A stretch of 64,000 bases of DNA from Vibrio ziniensis (GTDB lineage: Bacteria; Pseudomonadota; Gammaproteobacteria; Enterobacterales; Vibrionaceae), in NCBI RefSeq assembly GCF_011064285.1, contig NZ_CP049331.1:1302001-1366000 (forward strand), read 5' to 3'. The notes under the pieces are model-generated. The model was not told where the DNA came from, did no database searches, and was given only the letters and a program-made list of their open reading frames with translations. The translations under genes were made by a program, and so were the position numbers. Shown piece by piece: positions 1 through 9,784 of the stretch. How positions within the stretch are numbered: the stretch's first letter is position 1; each line of letters starts with the position of its first letter.

Positions 1-552
1 GAACGTACTCGTCAGTTACATCGCGCTAACAAGCAATTAGAAAAACTCTCACTGACTGACAGTCTTACTTCTTTGCCAAATAGGCGTCAAGCCATGCAAC
101 AGCTACATGATTACTGGCATCGAACGGTTGAGGACGGTACAAACCTGACATGCATGATGATTGATGCTGACCATTTCAAACAAGTCAATGATACCTGTGG
201 GCATGAAGCTGGAGACAATGTGTTGGTGGCGTTTTCTCGTTGCCTTAAAGAGAGATTTCGCAACGATGACATCGTGTGTCGATTAGGTGGTGATGAGTTC
301 TTTGTGATCTGTCCAAATACCGATTTAGATGGCGGTATGCATATTGCCCAGCAAGTTCTTATGGATATTAATCAGCTAAAAGTCCCCTTTGGTAACGATG
401 TTTGGGCCGGTAGTATGAGCGTCGGCGTCGCCCAATTTCATCCTGAGATGAAAGAATACTCAGTATTGATGAGCCTTGCCGATAAGGCACTGTATAAAGC
501 TAAGCAGCATGGGCGAAATCAAGTTCGTTCTGCTAAGTTCGAAAGTCTTTAA
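1..552 (+). CDS. GGDEF-domain diguanylate cyclase, C-terminal part (5' end outside window)
   Basis: The reading frame is open from base 1, so the N-terminal sensor part lies upstream of the window. The visible 183 residues are one GGDEF domain, which condenses two GTP into cyclic di-GMP. It opens with the usual D-x-LT-x-LPNRR motif (bases 58-90) and has the metal-binding DADHFKQVND segment. An intact GGDEF signature is encoded at 286-300, and an RxxD product-inhibition site (RNDD) lies five residues before it, so the enzyme should be active and feedback-controlled. The TTG at base 73 is internal to the domain and is not the start. The gene stops 292 bp before pheS and is probably a separate unit. 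Confidence 0.9.
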   Translation, partial: ERTRQLHRANKQLEKLSLTDSLTSLPNRRQAMQQLHDYWHRTVEDGTNLTCMMIDADHFKQVNDTCGHEAGDNVLVAFSRCLKERFRNDDIVCRLGGDEFFVICPNTDLDGGMHIAQQVLMDINQLKVPFGNDVWAGSMSVGVAQFHPEMKEYSVLMSLADKALYKAKQHGRNQVRSAKFESL

Positions 553-664
553 GTTGGCGTCAGCAGATCCCATTTTTAAGGGTGTAAAAGTGTCTAATAT
601 TTTGGGATTTAAGCATTCCGCCTTGTTGTCTAACTTCTGATAAATTTACTTGCTTAATATTTAA

Positions 665-716
665 ACGAAAGTGCAGTTGAAGCGTATTTCAATTTGGCTT
701 TAACGTCAGCTTTCGT
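665..716 (+). promoter_or_regulatory. Long hairpin in the pheST upstream region
   Basis: Bases 665-671 (ACGAAAG) pair perfectly with 710-716, and bases 676-683 pair with 697-704 with one G-U. They are separated by an internal loop, giving a 52-nt two-part stem. No T-run follows, so it is not a simple terminator. It lies in the 292-bp gap before pheS, where a leader or attenuator would be expected. Function is inferred from position only. Confidence 0.4.
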
Positions 717-792
717 TACTATGTACAGCTATTTGAGATATCCCAAGAAACCCATACGGTCACTCTTTATGACTCACATTTTGAGAGTCGAC

Positions 793-1828
<1,036 letters not shown>

Positions 1829-1846
1829 TTCAAGGGTAGAAACACA

Positions 1847-4234
1847 ATGAAATTCAGCGAATCATGGCTTCGTGAGTGGGTAAACCCAGCGGTTACTACT
1901 GACGAACTAACGCACCAAATCACTATGGCTGGTCTAGAAGTCGATGACGTACTTCCAGTAGCTGGCAAATTCACTGGCGTAAAAGTCGGTCACGTTGTTG
2001 AATGTGGCCAGCATCCCGACGCTGACAAACTACGTGTAACGAAAGTTGACGTGGGTGAGGCAGAGCTATTAGACATCGTTTGTGGCGCGCCAAACTGCCG
2101 CCAAGGTCTTAAAGTTGCTGTTGCAACTGTGGGCGCTGTACTTCCAGGCGATTTCACAATTAAGAAAGCGAAATTACGTGGTCAGCCTTCTCACGGCATG
2201 CTTTGTTCATTCTCTGAGCTAGGTATTGACGTAGAGTCAGAAGGCATCATGGAATTGGCTGAAGATGCGGTTATCGGTACTGATTTCCGTCAGTTCTTAA
2301 GCCTAGACGATGTGACTGTTGATGTTGACCTGACGGCAAACCGAGCGGACTGTTTTAGCATCCGCGGTATGGCTCGTGAAGTCGGCGTTTTAAACCGTGC
2401 AGACGTAACTGAACCTTCAGTTGCTCCAGTTGCTCCTTCAATTGATGATGTTGTTTCAATTGAAGTGAAAGCACCAGCGGCATGTCCACGTTACCTTGGT
2501 CGTGTTATCAAGAACGTAAACGTTCAAGCTGAAACGCCACTGTGGATGCAAGAGAAACTACGTCGTTGTGGTATTCGTTCGATCGATCCAGTGGTTGATA
2601 TCACAAACTACATGCTTCTAGAGCAAGGTCAGCCAATGCACGCATTTGACCTAGCGAAAATTGAAGGCGGTATTGTTGTTCGTCTAGCTGAACAAGGTGA
2701 AAAGTTAACTCTGTTAGATGGCACCGAAGCTGAGCTAAATGCTAACACTCTTGTGGTTGCTGACCACAAACAAGCACTAGCTATTGCAGGTATCTTCGGT
2801 GGTGAAGGTTCAGGCGTGAGTACTGAAACGAAAGACGTACTACTAGAGTGTGCATTCTTTGCACCTGACCATATCCGTGGTCGTGCTCGTAGCTACGGTC
2901 TACACACTGATTCTTCAATGCGTTTTGAGCGTGGTGTGGATTTCGCACTGCAAGTGAATGCAATGGAACGCGCAACACAGCTTCTTGTTGAAATCTGTGG
3001 TGGTGAAGTTGCACCTGTAGTAGCGGTTGAGTCAGAAGCTGACTTACCTCAGCCAAATACAGTATCACTGCGTCGTACTAAACTTGATAGCCTATTGGGC
3101 CACCACATTGCTGATGCAGAAGTGGTTGAGATCCTTGAACGCCTTGGTATGTCTGTTGAAACAACAGATGCAGGTTGGACTGCAAGAGCGCCAACATGGC
3201 GTTTCGATATTGCTATTGAGCAAGATTTGATTGAAGAAGTTGGTCGTATCTACGGTTACAACAAGATCCCAAATCAAGCACCGATTGCAGCACTAAACAT
3301 GAACGCTCAAAACGAAGCGAATTTGCCGCTTAAGCGTGTTCGTGACCTTCTTGTTGACCGTGGTTACCATGAAGCAATCACCTACAGCTTCGTTGAGCCT
3401 GAGCAACAAAAACTGATCGTTAATGATGTTGAACCTCTGATTCTGCCATTCCCAATTTCTGCGGACATGTCAGCAATGCGTTTAGGTCTGATCCAAGGTC
3501 TGCTAAACACCGTTGTTCATAACCAAAAACGTCAACAGCCACGTGTTCGTCTGTTCGAATATGGTCTACGTTTCATTCCATGTGAAACTGCGGAAAACGG
3601 TATGCGCCAAGAGCCGATGCTTGCTGGTGTTATTGCTGGTGCTCGTGGTGAAGAACACTGGGGCATGGAAACGGCAACGGTTGATTTCTTCGATCTGAAG
3701 GGCGATCTAGAAGCCATTCTAGAGCTATCAGCGAATGAAAAGGCTTACAGCTTCGTTGCAACTCGTCATCCTGCTCTACATCCAGGTCAGTCTGCTGCGA
3801 TTATTGTAGATGGCAAACAAGTGGGTGTGATGGGTACTGTTCATCCAGAACTTGAGCGTAAATTTGGCCTGAATGGTCGCACAGTTGTGTTTGAAATCGA
3901 GTGGAGCGCAATTAACTCACGCGTTATCCCTGAAGCCGCTTCAGTTTCGAAGTTCCCTTCAAACCGTCGTGACATTGCTGTTGTTGTAGATGAAAGCATT
4001 GCATCTGGCGATATCGTAGCTGCATGTTATGCCTCAGGTGGTGAACTTCTGAAAGACGCAAAACTGTTCGATGTATACGTAGGTAAGGGTATTGAAGAAG
4101 GTAAGAAGAGCCTTGCGATTGCACTAACCTTACAATCAGTTGAACGTACCCTTGAAGAAGCAGATATTGCAGCAGCAGTCGATGCTATCGTTAAAGCGGT
4201 ATCTGAACAGTTTGGTGCTAGTTTACGTGACTAA
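1847..4234 (+). CDS. pheT: Phenylalanine-tRNA ligase beta subunit
   Basis: Beta subunit of PheRS; it holds the tRNA-binding and editing modules, which hydrolyse mischarged Tyr-tRNA-Phe. The 795 residues match the bacterial family length. Domains in order are an N-terminal EMAP/tRNA-binding fold (about 40-148), the B3/B4 editing domain (about 210-385), B5 (about 400-470), a catalytic-like core, and a C-terminal FDX-ACB domain (about 700-793) that grips the anticodon. It is immediately downstream of pheS and followed by a strong terminator. In E. coli ihfA is transcribed from the same operon; here a terminator and a repeat element separate them. Confidence 0.98.
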   Translation: MKFSESWLREWVNPAVTTDELTHQITMAGLEVDDVLPVAGKFTGVKVGHVVECGQHPDADKLRVTKVDVGEAELLDIVCGAPNCRQGLKVAVATVGAVLPGDFTIKKAKLRGQPSHGMLCSFSELGIDVESEGIMELAEDAVIGTDFRQFLSLDDVTVDVDLTANRADCFSIRGMAREVGVLNRADVTEPSVAPVAPSIDDVVSIEVKAPAACPRYLGRVIKNVNVQAETPLWMQEKLRRCGIRSIDPVVDITNYMLLEQGQPMHAFDLAKIEGGIVVRLAEQGEKLTLLDGTEAELNANTLVVADHKQALAIAGIFGGEGSGVSTETKDVLLECAFFAPDHIRGRARSYGLHTDSSMRFERGVDFALQVNAMERATQLLVEICGGEVAPVVAVESEADLPQPNTVSLRRTKLDSLLGHHIADAEVVEILERLGMSVETTDAGWTARAPTWRFDIAIEQDLIEEVGRIYGYNKIPNQAPIAALNMNAQNEANLPLKRVRDLLVDRGYHEAITYSFVEPEQQKLIVNDVEPLILPFPISADMSAMRLGLIQGLLNTVVHNQKRQQPRVRLFEYGLRFIPCETAENGMRQEPMLAGVIAGARGEEHWGMETATVDFFDLKGDLEAILELSANEKAYSFVATRHPALHPGQSAAIIVDGKQVGVMGTVHPELERKFGLNGRTVVFEIEWSAINSRVIPEAASVSKFPSNRRDIAVVVDESIASGDIVAACYASGGELLKDAKLFDVYVGKGIEEGKKSLAIALTLQSVERTLEEADIAAAVDAIVKAVSEQFGASLRD

Positions 4235-4273
4235 CTGGGCTTATATCCCGATAAATCGATAAATTAGTTCTAG

Positions 4274-4303
4274 AGAGCAGGCCTAAAGCCTGCTCTTTTT
4301 TTT
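4274..4303 (+). terminator. Rho-independent terminator after pheT
   Basis: A nine-base perfect stem (AGAGCAGGC, 4274-4282, with its complement 4288-4296) and a five-base loop are followed by a run of T. It closes the pheST transcript. Confidence 0.9.
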
Positions 4304-4326
4304 ACTTATGGATTGTAAAGTAACTG

Positions 4327-4497
4327 ATACCATCCTAGATATAAATATGATCAGACTGAGCATCGGTAGAACAGCGAATAGGCGTCAAACGCAAACGCGC
4401 ATTCATTCGTCCCTGAAGCTCCGCCGAGCCATCCATGGCTCAGAGGGTTTGCTTATCGACGCCTATTCACTGATCAGGAAATTATCCAGAATGGTAT
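4327..4497. repeat. MITE-like palindromic repeat, copy A (171 bp)
   Basis: One of three related elements in the window. The ends are inverted (ATACCAT at 4327-4333 and ATGGTAT at 4491-4497). Inner arms pair perfectly (GAATAGGCGTC 4376-4386 with 4458-4468), and the centre is a 16-base hairpin (GAGCCAT-CC-ATGGCTC, 4426-4441). It encodes no convincing protein. Copy B (32447-32617) has the same orientation and exactly the same length; copy C (24201-24361) is inverted and diverged. The TA next to each end fits mobilisation by an IS630/mariner-type enzyme, but that is inference. Confidence 0.8.
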
Positions 4498-4883
4498 GAA
4501 ATGAGAAAAGGCGAGAAACTATATACAAATCAGGAAAAACTCTAATTTATTGATAAATAGCTAAATTATATAAGTTGGAAATAGGAAAATTTTTCCATTA
4601 CTCAATAAGATTTAAAATCTATAGAACGAAATTTATTTAGATTTATATTTTGAATATTGTCGGGTTATTGTTCATTATTTGGTTTTAAATTTTCTTTATG
4701 TCGGAATTATATGCGACTGATTTAATGTGACTTGTCGTTGGGAGCAAATAAAAAAGTTGGCGAAAATCATAAGCTTGGCATACACTTTTCTCGTAAAGCT
4801 GATATGTCGTTGATTGGCTAAACAAAATTGCTTTGGCGCTGTCGTTGGACAGCAAGGTTAAACATAGCTTTGAGGGAAGTTTT
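4498..4883 (+). other. AT-rich ihfA upstream region
   Basis: This gene-free stretch between repeat A and ihfA is strongly AT-rich in its first 240 bases, with no ORF or RNA I recognise. The last 130 bases hold the likely ihfA promoter. An in-frame extension of ihfA back to 4833 is possible, but it lacks a ribosome binding site and would be unlike the family. Confidence 0.5.
4757..4786 (+). promoter_or_regulatory. Likely sigma-70 promoter of ihfA
   Basis: TTGGCG (4757-4762) and TACACT (4781-4786) are separated by 18 bases, about 100 bp upstream of the ihfA start. With the pheT terminator upstream, ihfA needs its own promoter. This pair is the best candidate seen by eye. Confidence 0.4.
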
Positions 4884-5180
4884 ATGGCGCTCACAAAGGC
4901 CGAATTGGCTGAAAACCTGTTCGAAAAACTAGGGTTTAGTAAACGGGATGCCAAGGAAACGGTTGAAGTGTTTTTCGAAGAAATTCGTAAAGCACTAGAA
5001 GGTGGCGAACAGGTAAAACTCTCCGGTTTTGGTAATTTTGATTTACGTGACAAGAATGAACGTCCTGGTCGAAATCCAAAAACGGGTGAAGACATTCCGA
5101 TTACCGCTCGACGAGTTGTTACGTTCCGTCCGGGGCAAAAATTAAAAGCCCGCGTAGAGAACATTAAAGTCGCGAAATAG
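4884..5180 (+). CDS. ihfA: Integration host factor alpha subunit
   Basis: DNA-bending nucleoid protein that works as a heterodimer with IhfB in recombination, replication and sigma-54 transcription. From ATG 4884 the product is 98 residues, the family length. It begins [17 protein letters not shown] and carries the DNA-intercalating arm [14 protein letters not shown] followed by [23 protein letters not shown], 10 bases before the ATG, is the ribosome binding site. It follows pheT as in other gammaproteobacteria but is separated from it by a terminator and a repeat. A perfect IHF consensus occurs at 24034-24046 in this window. Confidence 0.97.
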   Translation: MALTKAELAENLFEKLGFSKRDAKETVEVFFEEIRKALEGGEQVKLSGFGNFDLRDKNERPGRNPKTGEDIPITARRVVTFRPGQKLKARVENIKVAK

Positions 5181-5192
5181 TAGCCAGTATTA

Positions 5193-5218
5193 GACCACGC
5201 CAAGTTGCGTGGTCTTTT
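5193..5218 (+). terminator. Rho-independent terminator after ihfA
   Basis: Perfect eight-base stem GACCACGC (5193-5200) with its complement at 5207-5214, six-base loop, then TTTT. Confidence 0.85.
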
Positions 5219-5242
5219 GTTATCAGCCTTAATTATACTGAA

Positions 5243-5279
5243 TCAACCACCTATTACTTATGTAGTAACAGGTGGTTGA
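5243..5279 (-). terminator. Hairpin at the 3' end of relV
   Basis: Ten perfect pairs (TCAACCACCT with its complement) continue, after one mismatched pair, into five more. The hairpin sits seven bases past the relV stop. There is no clean T-run on the relV strand, so termination is likely but not certain; it could also protect the mRNA end. Confidence 0.6.
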
Positions 5280-5285
5280 ATTGTT

Positions 5286-6059
5286 TTAAGCGGCTTGGAT
5301 ATGCGTGGTGATGTATGGCTGCCAAGCCTGTTGGTAAAGATTTTTTGATTCGCTACGAATGCGATTAATCTTAGCCGTTTCTAGTGACGTGTAAGACCGT
5401 TGCTCTCGTTTAGCGAGTCGTTCTATGTGCTGGATTTGTTCATACAGTTTATGTTCAGCACCATTTTTCACGTCTGCAATCGCTTGTAAGTGAAACTGCA
5501 CTTCCGCGATGATGCCAGTTTTAGGTAACTCAACAAGAATGTTTAAGTCTCGATATCCTGACGGAGCAGGGGTTTTGAATCGATTCTTCACTTTTACAAT
5601 CGTTACTTCTTTACTGAGGGTTTCATAGGCATCCATCAGGCTAGAAATATCATTTGCTACAATTGTTGCTCGAGCTAAGTCAGTGATACGTGCTGTATCT
5701 CCATCCAGCTCAGTGTTCACTTTTTCCTTTGCTCGGTGAGCAGATTTGACACCTGCAAAATAAGCTTCGGTTGATGTTAGTAGGGCTGTGCTTTTGCATA
5801 GCGTTTCCAGCTCTGCTTGGGCATAGTGGGATTTGCTATAGAGTACATCGAAGTCATCGTATGGTTGAAATACGGTATCTTCGGTCGTTGAGATGGCATA
5901 CAAACCGCTTAAGCTATGTTTGAAGCGCTGGGATGTAAGTTGATTTTCAAATTCTCCACCTTGTGCTTTTGATGGCATTGTCGGTGGTACAGCTGCGAAC
6001 GCCGGTGCTCGGCTCAATACTAGAAGCATTAGGGCCGTGGTACGTAGGAACTGGCTCAT
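5286..6059 (-). CDS. relV: Small alarmone (p)ppGpp synthetase RelV, with an apparent signal peptide
   Basis: Synthetase-only RelA/SpoT-type protein of vibrios that makes (p)ppGpp from GTP/GDP and ATP. It is 257 residues and lies next to ihfA, as in V. cholerae. The synthetase fold is visible in RITDLARATIV (127-130 region) and SGYRDLNILVEL followed by EVQFH. K105, D127, R130, L148 and E186 align, with an offset of two, to residues I recall as essential in V. cholerae RelV. The start ATG at 6059 has a strong AAGGAG seven bases upstream. The first 22 residues read as a Sec signal peptide (positive start, TTALMLLVLS core, AFA cleavage site), which is odd for an enzyme using cytoplasmic nucleotides. 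No hydrolase domain is present. Confidence 0.85.
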   Translation of the reverse strand: MSQFLRTTALMLLVLSRAPAFAAVPPTMPSKAQGGEFENQLTSQRFKHSLSGLYAISTTEDTVFQPYDDFDVLYSKSHYAQAELETLCKSTALLTSTEAYFAGVKSAHRAKEKVNTELDGDTARITDLARATIVANDISSLMDAYETLSKEVTIVKVKNRFKTPAPSGYRDLNILVELPKTGIIAEVQFHLQAIADVKNGAEHKLYEQIQHIERLAKREQRSYTSLETAKINRIRSESKNLYQQAWQPYITTHIQAA

Positions 6060-6378
6060 TCACTCTCCTTGGTTTGTGCTGAAAAATCAAAAGTGGCATT
6101 TCAAGGCGCATTTTTCAGATTACAAAGCTAAGAAGCTTTACTAGTGATATGGAGTTATAACAGCTCGATTCAATGTCTTTTCTGAGTTCAATATTGTTAT
6201 TGTCTATAGGCTCACACTTTTCGCTTGTGTAAATAAGAGCTTTAACAGGTAGTTAGAGTTCCTATTGATGTTGTAAAAGAGTGTTACGCGTCATGTGCAG
6301 TGAGATTTGACTATCTCTGCGAATGAGAAATGGGTACTCTTACGAGCCAATAATCGTAGACACACTTTGAGAGTATTG

Positions 6379-7026
6379 ATGAAAGATCCCGAATTCTGGC
6401 ATAGCAAATGGGCATCCAACCAGATTGGTTTCCACTTAGATGATGTCAATCCGCTGTTAATGGACCACTGGCACAAAACAGAGCCTAAAAAAGAAGAAAA
6501 GGTCTTTGTTCCTTTGTGTGGCAAGAGCGAAGATCTGGTCTGGCTTGCGACGAAGCATGATGAAGTACACGGTGTTGAACTCAGTACTATTGCGGTTCGT
6601 TCATTCTTCGCTGAGCATTTTTACACTCCGTTAGTGATTCAGGTAAACGGGCATCACGAGCTATATCAGTTTGACGAACTTTCCATTTACACCGGCGATT
6701 ATTTTACTGCTCCTGTTGGCACTTACGACATTGTTTACGACAGAGCGGCACTCATCGCTCTACCTGAGGAGATGCGTAAAGAGTATGTCGAACGCCTTAA
6801 ATCGCTATTGAATCCGGGTGGGCGAATTTTGCTGGTTACATTAGATTATGAACAGCATGAAATGGCAGGCCCTCCATTTAGTGTTCCTCAAGTTGAAGTT
6901 GAAGAGCTGTTTGCTGAGTTTCGCGTAGAAAGGCTGTATCAAGATACGGCAAATGCTCAACATCCTAAGAGAGCGAAAAAAGGCCTATCGAGATTTTCAG
7001 AAGAGGTTTGGCTGATTAAAAGCTAA
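6379..7026 (+). CDS. tpm: Thiopurine S-methyltransferase
   Basis: SAM-dependent methyltransferase of the TPMT family; bacterial members methylate thiopurines and detoxify selenite or tellurite by methylation. From ATG 6379 the product is 215 residues, close to the 218 of other bacterial TPMTs, and starts [19 protein letters not shown] like the family. The motifs [16 protein letters not shown] (SAM binding) and [13 protein letters not shown] are characteristic. A longer in-frame start at 6307 adds residues not expected in the family. The gene is divergent from relV and shares a terminator region with convergent purT. Confidence 0.93.
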   Translation: MKDPEFWHSKWASNQIGFHLDDVNPLLMDHWHKTEPKKEEKVFVPLCGKSEDLVWLATKHDEVHGVELSTIAVRSFFAEHFYTPLVIQVNGHHELYQFDELSIYTGDYFTAPVGTYDIVYDRAALIALPEEMRKEYVERLKSLLNPGGRILLVTLDYEQHEMAGPPFSVPQVEVEELFAEFRVERLYQDTANAQHPKRAKKGLSRFSEEVWLIKS

Positions 7027-7040
7027 CTCTAGAAATGAAA

Positions 7041-7068
7041 GAACCCAGCATTTGCTGGGTTCTTTTTT
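7041..7068. terminator. Bidirectional terminator between tpm and purT
   Basis: Perfect nine-base stem GAACCCAGC (7041-7049) / GCTGGGTTC (7054-7062) followed by six T on the plus strand. It serves tpm and probably also purT, whose stop lies 12 bases beyond. Confidence 0.9.
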
Positions 7069-7079
7069 AAGAATTGAGC

Positions 7080-8255
7080 TTAGTAAATAATCTTCACTGC
7101 TTGCGCACAGTCCAGCGCTTTATCTACGGCTTCAGTGGTATCTTTACCACGAGCTAGAGCCACGCCTAAACGGCGACGACCGTCGATCTCCGGTTTCGCA
7201 AACAGACGAATTTGAGATTGAGGAATAGATAATGCTTCACCAATGCCGTCAAAACGGATGTTGGTTGAAGTGCCTTGGCCTAGAATTGCAACGGATGCCG
7301 AAGGTCCATATTGAGTAATTTGACCAATAGGCATGCCTGTAAACGCGCGCACATGTAATGCGAACTCAGAGACGTCTTGGGATACCAAAGTCACCAGACC
7401 AGTATCATGTGGTCGAGGAGACACTTCGTTAAAGATAACGTGGTCACCTTTAACAAACAGTTCAACACCGAAGATGCCATATCCACCAAGTGCATTCACG
7501 ATTTGCTCTGCAACGTATTCTGCCGCTTTTAGCGCATTTTCAGACATCGCTTGTGGCTGCCATGATTCACGATAGTCACCATCTTCTTGACGATGCCCAA
7601 TCGGCGCACAGAAGTGAACACCGTCAACCGCACGTACGGTCAATAGAGTAATTTCATAGTCGAAGTCGATGAAGCCTTCAACAATTACGCGACCAGCACC
7701 AGTGCGACCACCTTCTTGCGCGTATTTCCACGCTTTCTCGATGTCCGCTTCAGTTTTGATGACGCTTTGACCTTTACCAGAAGAGCTCATTACTGGCTTA
7801 CAAACACATGGGATACCAACATGCTGCACCGCGGCGACGAAATCTTCATAGCTATCTGCAAACTTAAATGGTGATGTTGGCAGAGATAATTCTTCAGCTG
7901 CTAAGCGACGGATACCTTCGCGGTTCATGGTTAAACGAGCCGCTCTAGCGGTTGGAACGACGTTCAGACCTTGTGCTTCTAATTCTACTAATTTTTGTGT
8001 CGCGATAGCTTCAATTTCTGGAACGACGTAATCAGGCTTTTCTAGTTCGATGATCTTCTGAAGTGCTTCACCATCTAGCATGTTAAGAACATGGCTACGG
8101 TGAGCAACTTGCATCGCAGGTGCATCTGCGTAGCGGTCACAAGCGATGACTTCAAGGCCTAGACGTTGGCATTCAATCGCCACTTCTTTGCCAAGTTCAC
8201 CAGAACCAAGTAAAAGTACACGGGTTGCGTTATCACGTGTAGCAGTCCCAAACAT
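7080..8255 (-). CDS. purT: Formate-dependent phosphoribosylglycinamide formyltransferase 2
   Basis: Third step of purine synthesis by the folate-independent route: formate, ATP and GAR give formyl-GAR. The 391-residue protein has the N-terminal nucleotide-binding start [19 protein letters not shown]. An ATP-grasp domain follows, with [15 protein letters not shown] as the glycine-rich loop and [24 protein letters not shown] for metal and phosphate binding. Length and order match the family. A perfect PurR operator lies 67 bp upstream. The next gene upstream on this strand ends just before that operator, so purT is its own unit. Confidence 0.97.
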   Translation of the reverse strand: MFGTATRDNATRVLLLGSGELGKEVAIECQRLGLEVIACDRYADAPAMQVAHRSHVLNMLDGEALQKIIELEKPDYVVPEIEAIATQKLVELEAQGLNVVPTARAARLTMNREGIRRLAAEELSLPTSPFKFADSYEDFVAAVQHVGIPCVCKPVMSSSGKGQSVIKTEADIEKAWKYAQEGGRTGAGRVIVEGFIDFDYEITLLTVRAVDGVHFCAPIGHRQEDGDYRESWQPQAMSENALKAAEYVAEQIVNALGGYGIFGVELFVKGDHVIFNEVSPRPHDTGLVTLVSQDVSEFALHVRAFTGMPIGQITQYGPSASVAILGQGTSTNIRFDGIGEALSIPQSQIRLFAKPEIDGRRRLGVALARGKDTTEAVDKALDCAQAVKIIY

Positions 8256-8321
8256 AGAGATTCCTTTTGAATTATTAGGTAGTAGCTAAAACTGCCGTCA
8301 TGATACTGGAATAATTTAGAA

Positions 8322-8337
8322 AAGCAAACGTTTGCGT
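8322..8337. promoter_or_regulatory. PurR operator of purT
   Basis: The 16-mer AAGCAAACGTTTGCGT fits the PurR consensus ANGCAANCGNTTNCNT at every fixed position. It lies 67-82 bp before purT, so the gene should be repressed when hypoxanthine or guanine is plentiful. Confidence 0.88.
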
Positions 8338-8358
8338 AGGTCTTCTCTGCCTTTGATT

Positions 8359-9672
8359 TTATCGCATTACAAAGCGTTCAGAGTGGAAGTTTTGTTTGTT
8401 TAATCCCAATGTTAAAAGCTTACCTTTCAATATGTTGCCGAAATTGATTGGACCGCAAAAACTGACGCTAGCATCAGAAAGGTCGACAGTTTGAGCCACT
8501 CTGTCTGCACACAAGAACTCATTGTGGCTAGCGGTATAAATGTGCAAGTTAACAAACGGTAGTTTATTTACCAATTTTTCCAGCATTTTTACAAAGTAGG
8601 TTTGATCATCGTTGTCTCTGCAATAGAAGAGTTCAATGCGTCTGCTGGTAGAGTGAGGCATGCGAACCAGCTGATTTAGCCATGCAATGAACGGAACAAT
8701 ACCGATACCTGCACCAATCCAAACTTGGTTTGACGCTTTTGGTATATGGAATCGACCATAGCCACCTTCCACTGCGACTTTTCTACCAACTGAAAGGTTG
8801 TCGTAGAGTTCATGGGTATAGTCCCCTAGATCTTTAATGGCGAATTCTAACTCTTGATTATGAGTGTCGTAGCTCAATACTGAAAAAGGGTGAGGGGCTT
8901 CGCCATCATGGAAATTCACATAGGCAAATTGGCCTGCACTGTATTTCATTGAACCGTCCAGTTTCATTTTTACGTGCAGCACGCGAGATTGACTGACGTC
9001 GTCATGAACTCGTTCAATATCAGTAACTTCACCATTCACAATTCGTGCTCGGCCAATCAAACCAGTTAGAGAAACCAGAGCACAGATTGAACCAACAATT
9101 GCAGCCGCCCAAATTGCTAAGTTCATACCAACAGAACTCCATTGATAATCAAGTAACAATAAACCGTGGAAAGATCCTGCAAGGAATATGGCACCAGCAA
9201 TTTTATGTGTAAAACGGAACTTTCGGTAGCTTATCGCCTGAATAAGGCTGATCGCAACAAAGGCGATGAAGATATAAAAAGTGTATTCTCCCACGGCTTT
9301 AGCCCAGTGTGTCCAGTTAATGCCTTCTACCAATCCACCTAAACGTTGGCGTCGTTGTTGGCCTTCCATTAATCCTAGGCTTATCAGCCATTTTGGCGAT
9401 TCAATTAATACCCAGTGCATAATCATAGTAATAAGTGCACCAATACCCATCTGTTTGTGAAGAGCATAACCTTTATCTAAGCCATGAACATATTCTTCTA
9501 CTCTTGGAATACGCATTGCTAATAGCATTGCAACCGCCATGTAAGCAAAACCTATTGCACCTGTAAGCATAGTGAGCTGATGGCGCCAGTAAAAATAACT
9601 AGCATCAGATGACCATGTAAGCAGCACAGATGGCAGCCACAGTAATATGATGAGGGAGGTGATTCTTTTCAT
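8359..9672 (-). CDS. Ferric-reductase-like membrane flavocytochrome
   Basis: Integral membrane oxidoreductase. The N-terminal half is a ferric-reductase-like six-helix module with two histidine pairs suited to bind heme (H72/H86 and H156/H169). The C-terminal half is a ferredoxin-reductase module with an FAD-binding barrel (HPFSVLSYD), an NAD(P)-binding start (VWIGAGIGIVPF) and a terminal VSFCGP. At 437 residues it resembles bacterial NOX/FRE-type proteins that pass electrons from NAD(P)H through FAD and heme across the membrane. The natural acceptor is unknown. It has no partner gene here and lies between purT and a transporter. Confidence 0.8.
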   Translation of the reverse strand: MKRITSLIILLWLPSVLLTWSSDASYFYWRHQLTMLTGAIGFAYMAVAMLLAMRIPRVEEYVHGLDKGYALHKQMGIGALITMIMHWVLIESPKWLISLGLMEGQQRRQRLGGLVEGINWTHWAKAVGEYTFYIFIAFVAISLIQAISYRKFRFTHKIAGAIFLAGSFHGLLLLDYQWSSVGMNLAIWAAAIVGSICALVSLTGLIGRARIVNGEVTDIERVHDDVSQSRVLHVKMKLDGSMKYSAGQFAYVNFHDGEAPHPFSVLSYDTHNQELEFAIKDLGDYTHELYDNLSVGRKVAVEGGYGRFHIPKASNQVWIGAGIGIVPFIAWLNQLVRMPHSTSRRIELFYCRDNDDQTYFVKMLEKLVNKLPFVNLHIYTASHNEFLCADRVAQTVDLSDASVSFCGPINFGNILKGKLLTLGLNKQNFHSERFVMR

Positions 9673-9784
9673 GACAATTATTCCACAGGTTTCTTATGGT
9701 TTAATTGTAATTCTGATGATGTGGCTAAGAAATCGACTTTATGTTGTTTTACTCTTATTGACCTTGGTTTACGTATTTCATTCG

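Noticed and set aside
4327..4497. ERIC or integron attC (VCR) identity for the repeat family
   Set aside because: Length, terminal sequence and core do not match ERIC, and there is no integron cassette pattern or attC core site.
4308..4499. Plus-strand ORF of 63 codons inside repeat copy A
   Set aside because: It lies in the palindromic repeat, is not preserved in copies B and C, and has no ribosome binding site.
4757..4786. Sigma-54 promoter at TTGGCG upstream of ihfA
   Set aside because: The spacing between GG and the next GC is 12, not 10, so it does not fit; a sigma-70 pair fits better.
4685..5203. Minus-strand ORF of 172 codons opposite ihfA
   Set aside because: It is a shadow of ihfA and its promoter region; ihfA is unambiguous on the other strand.
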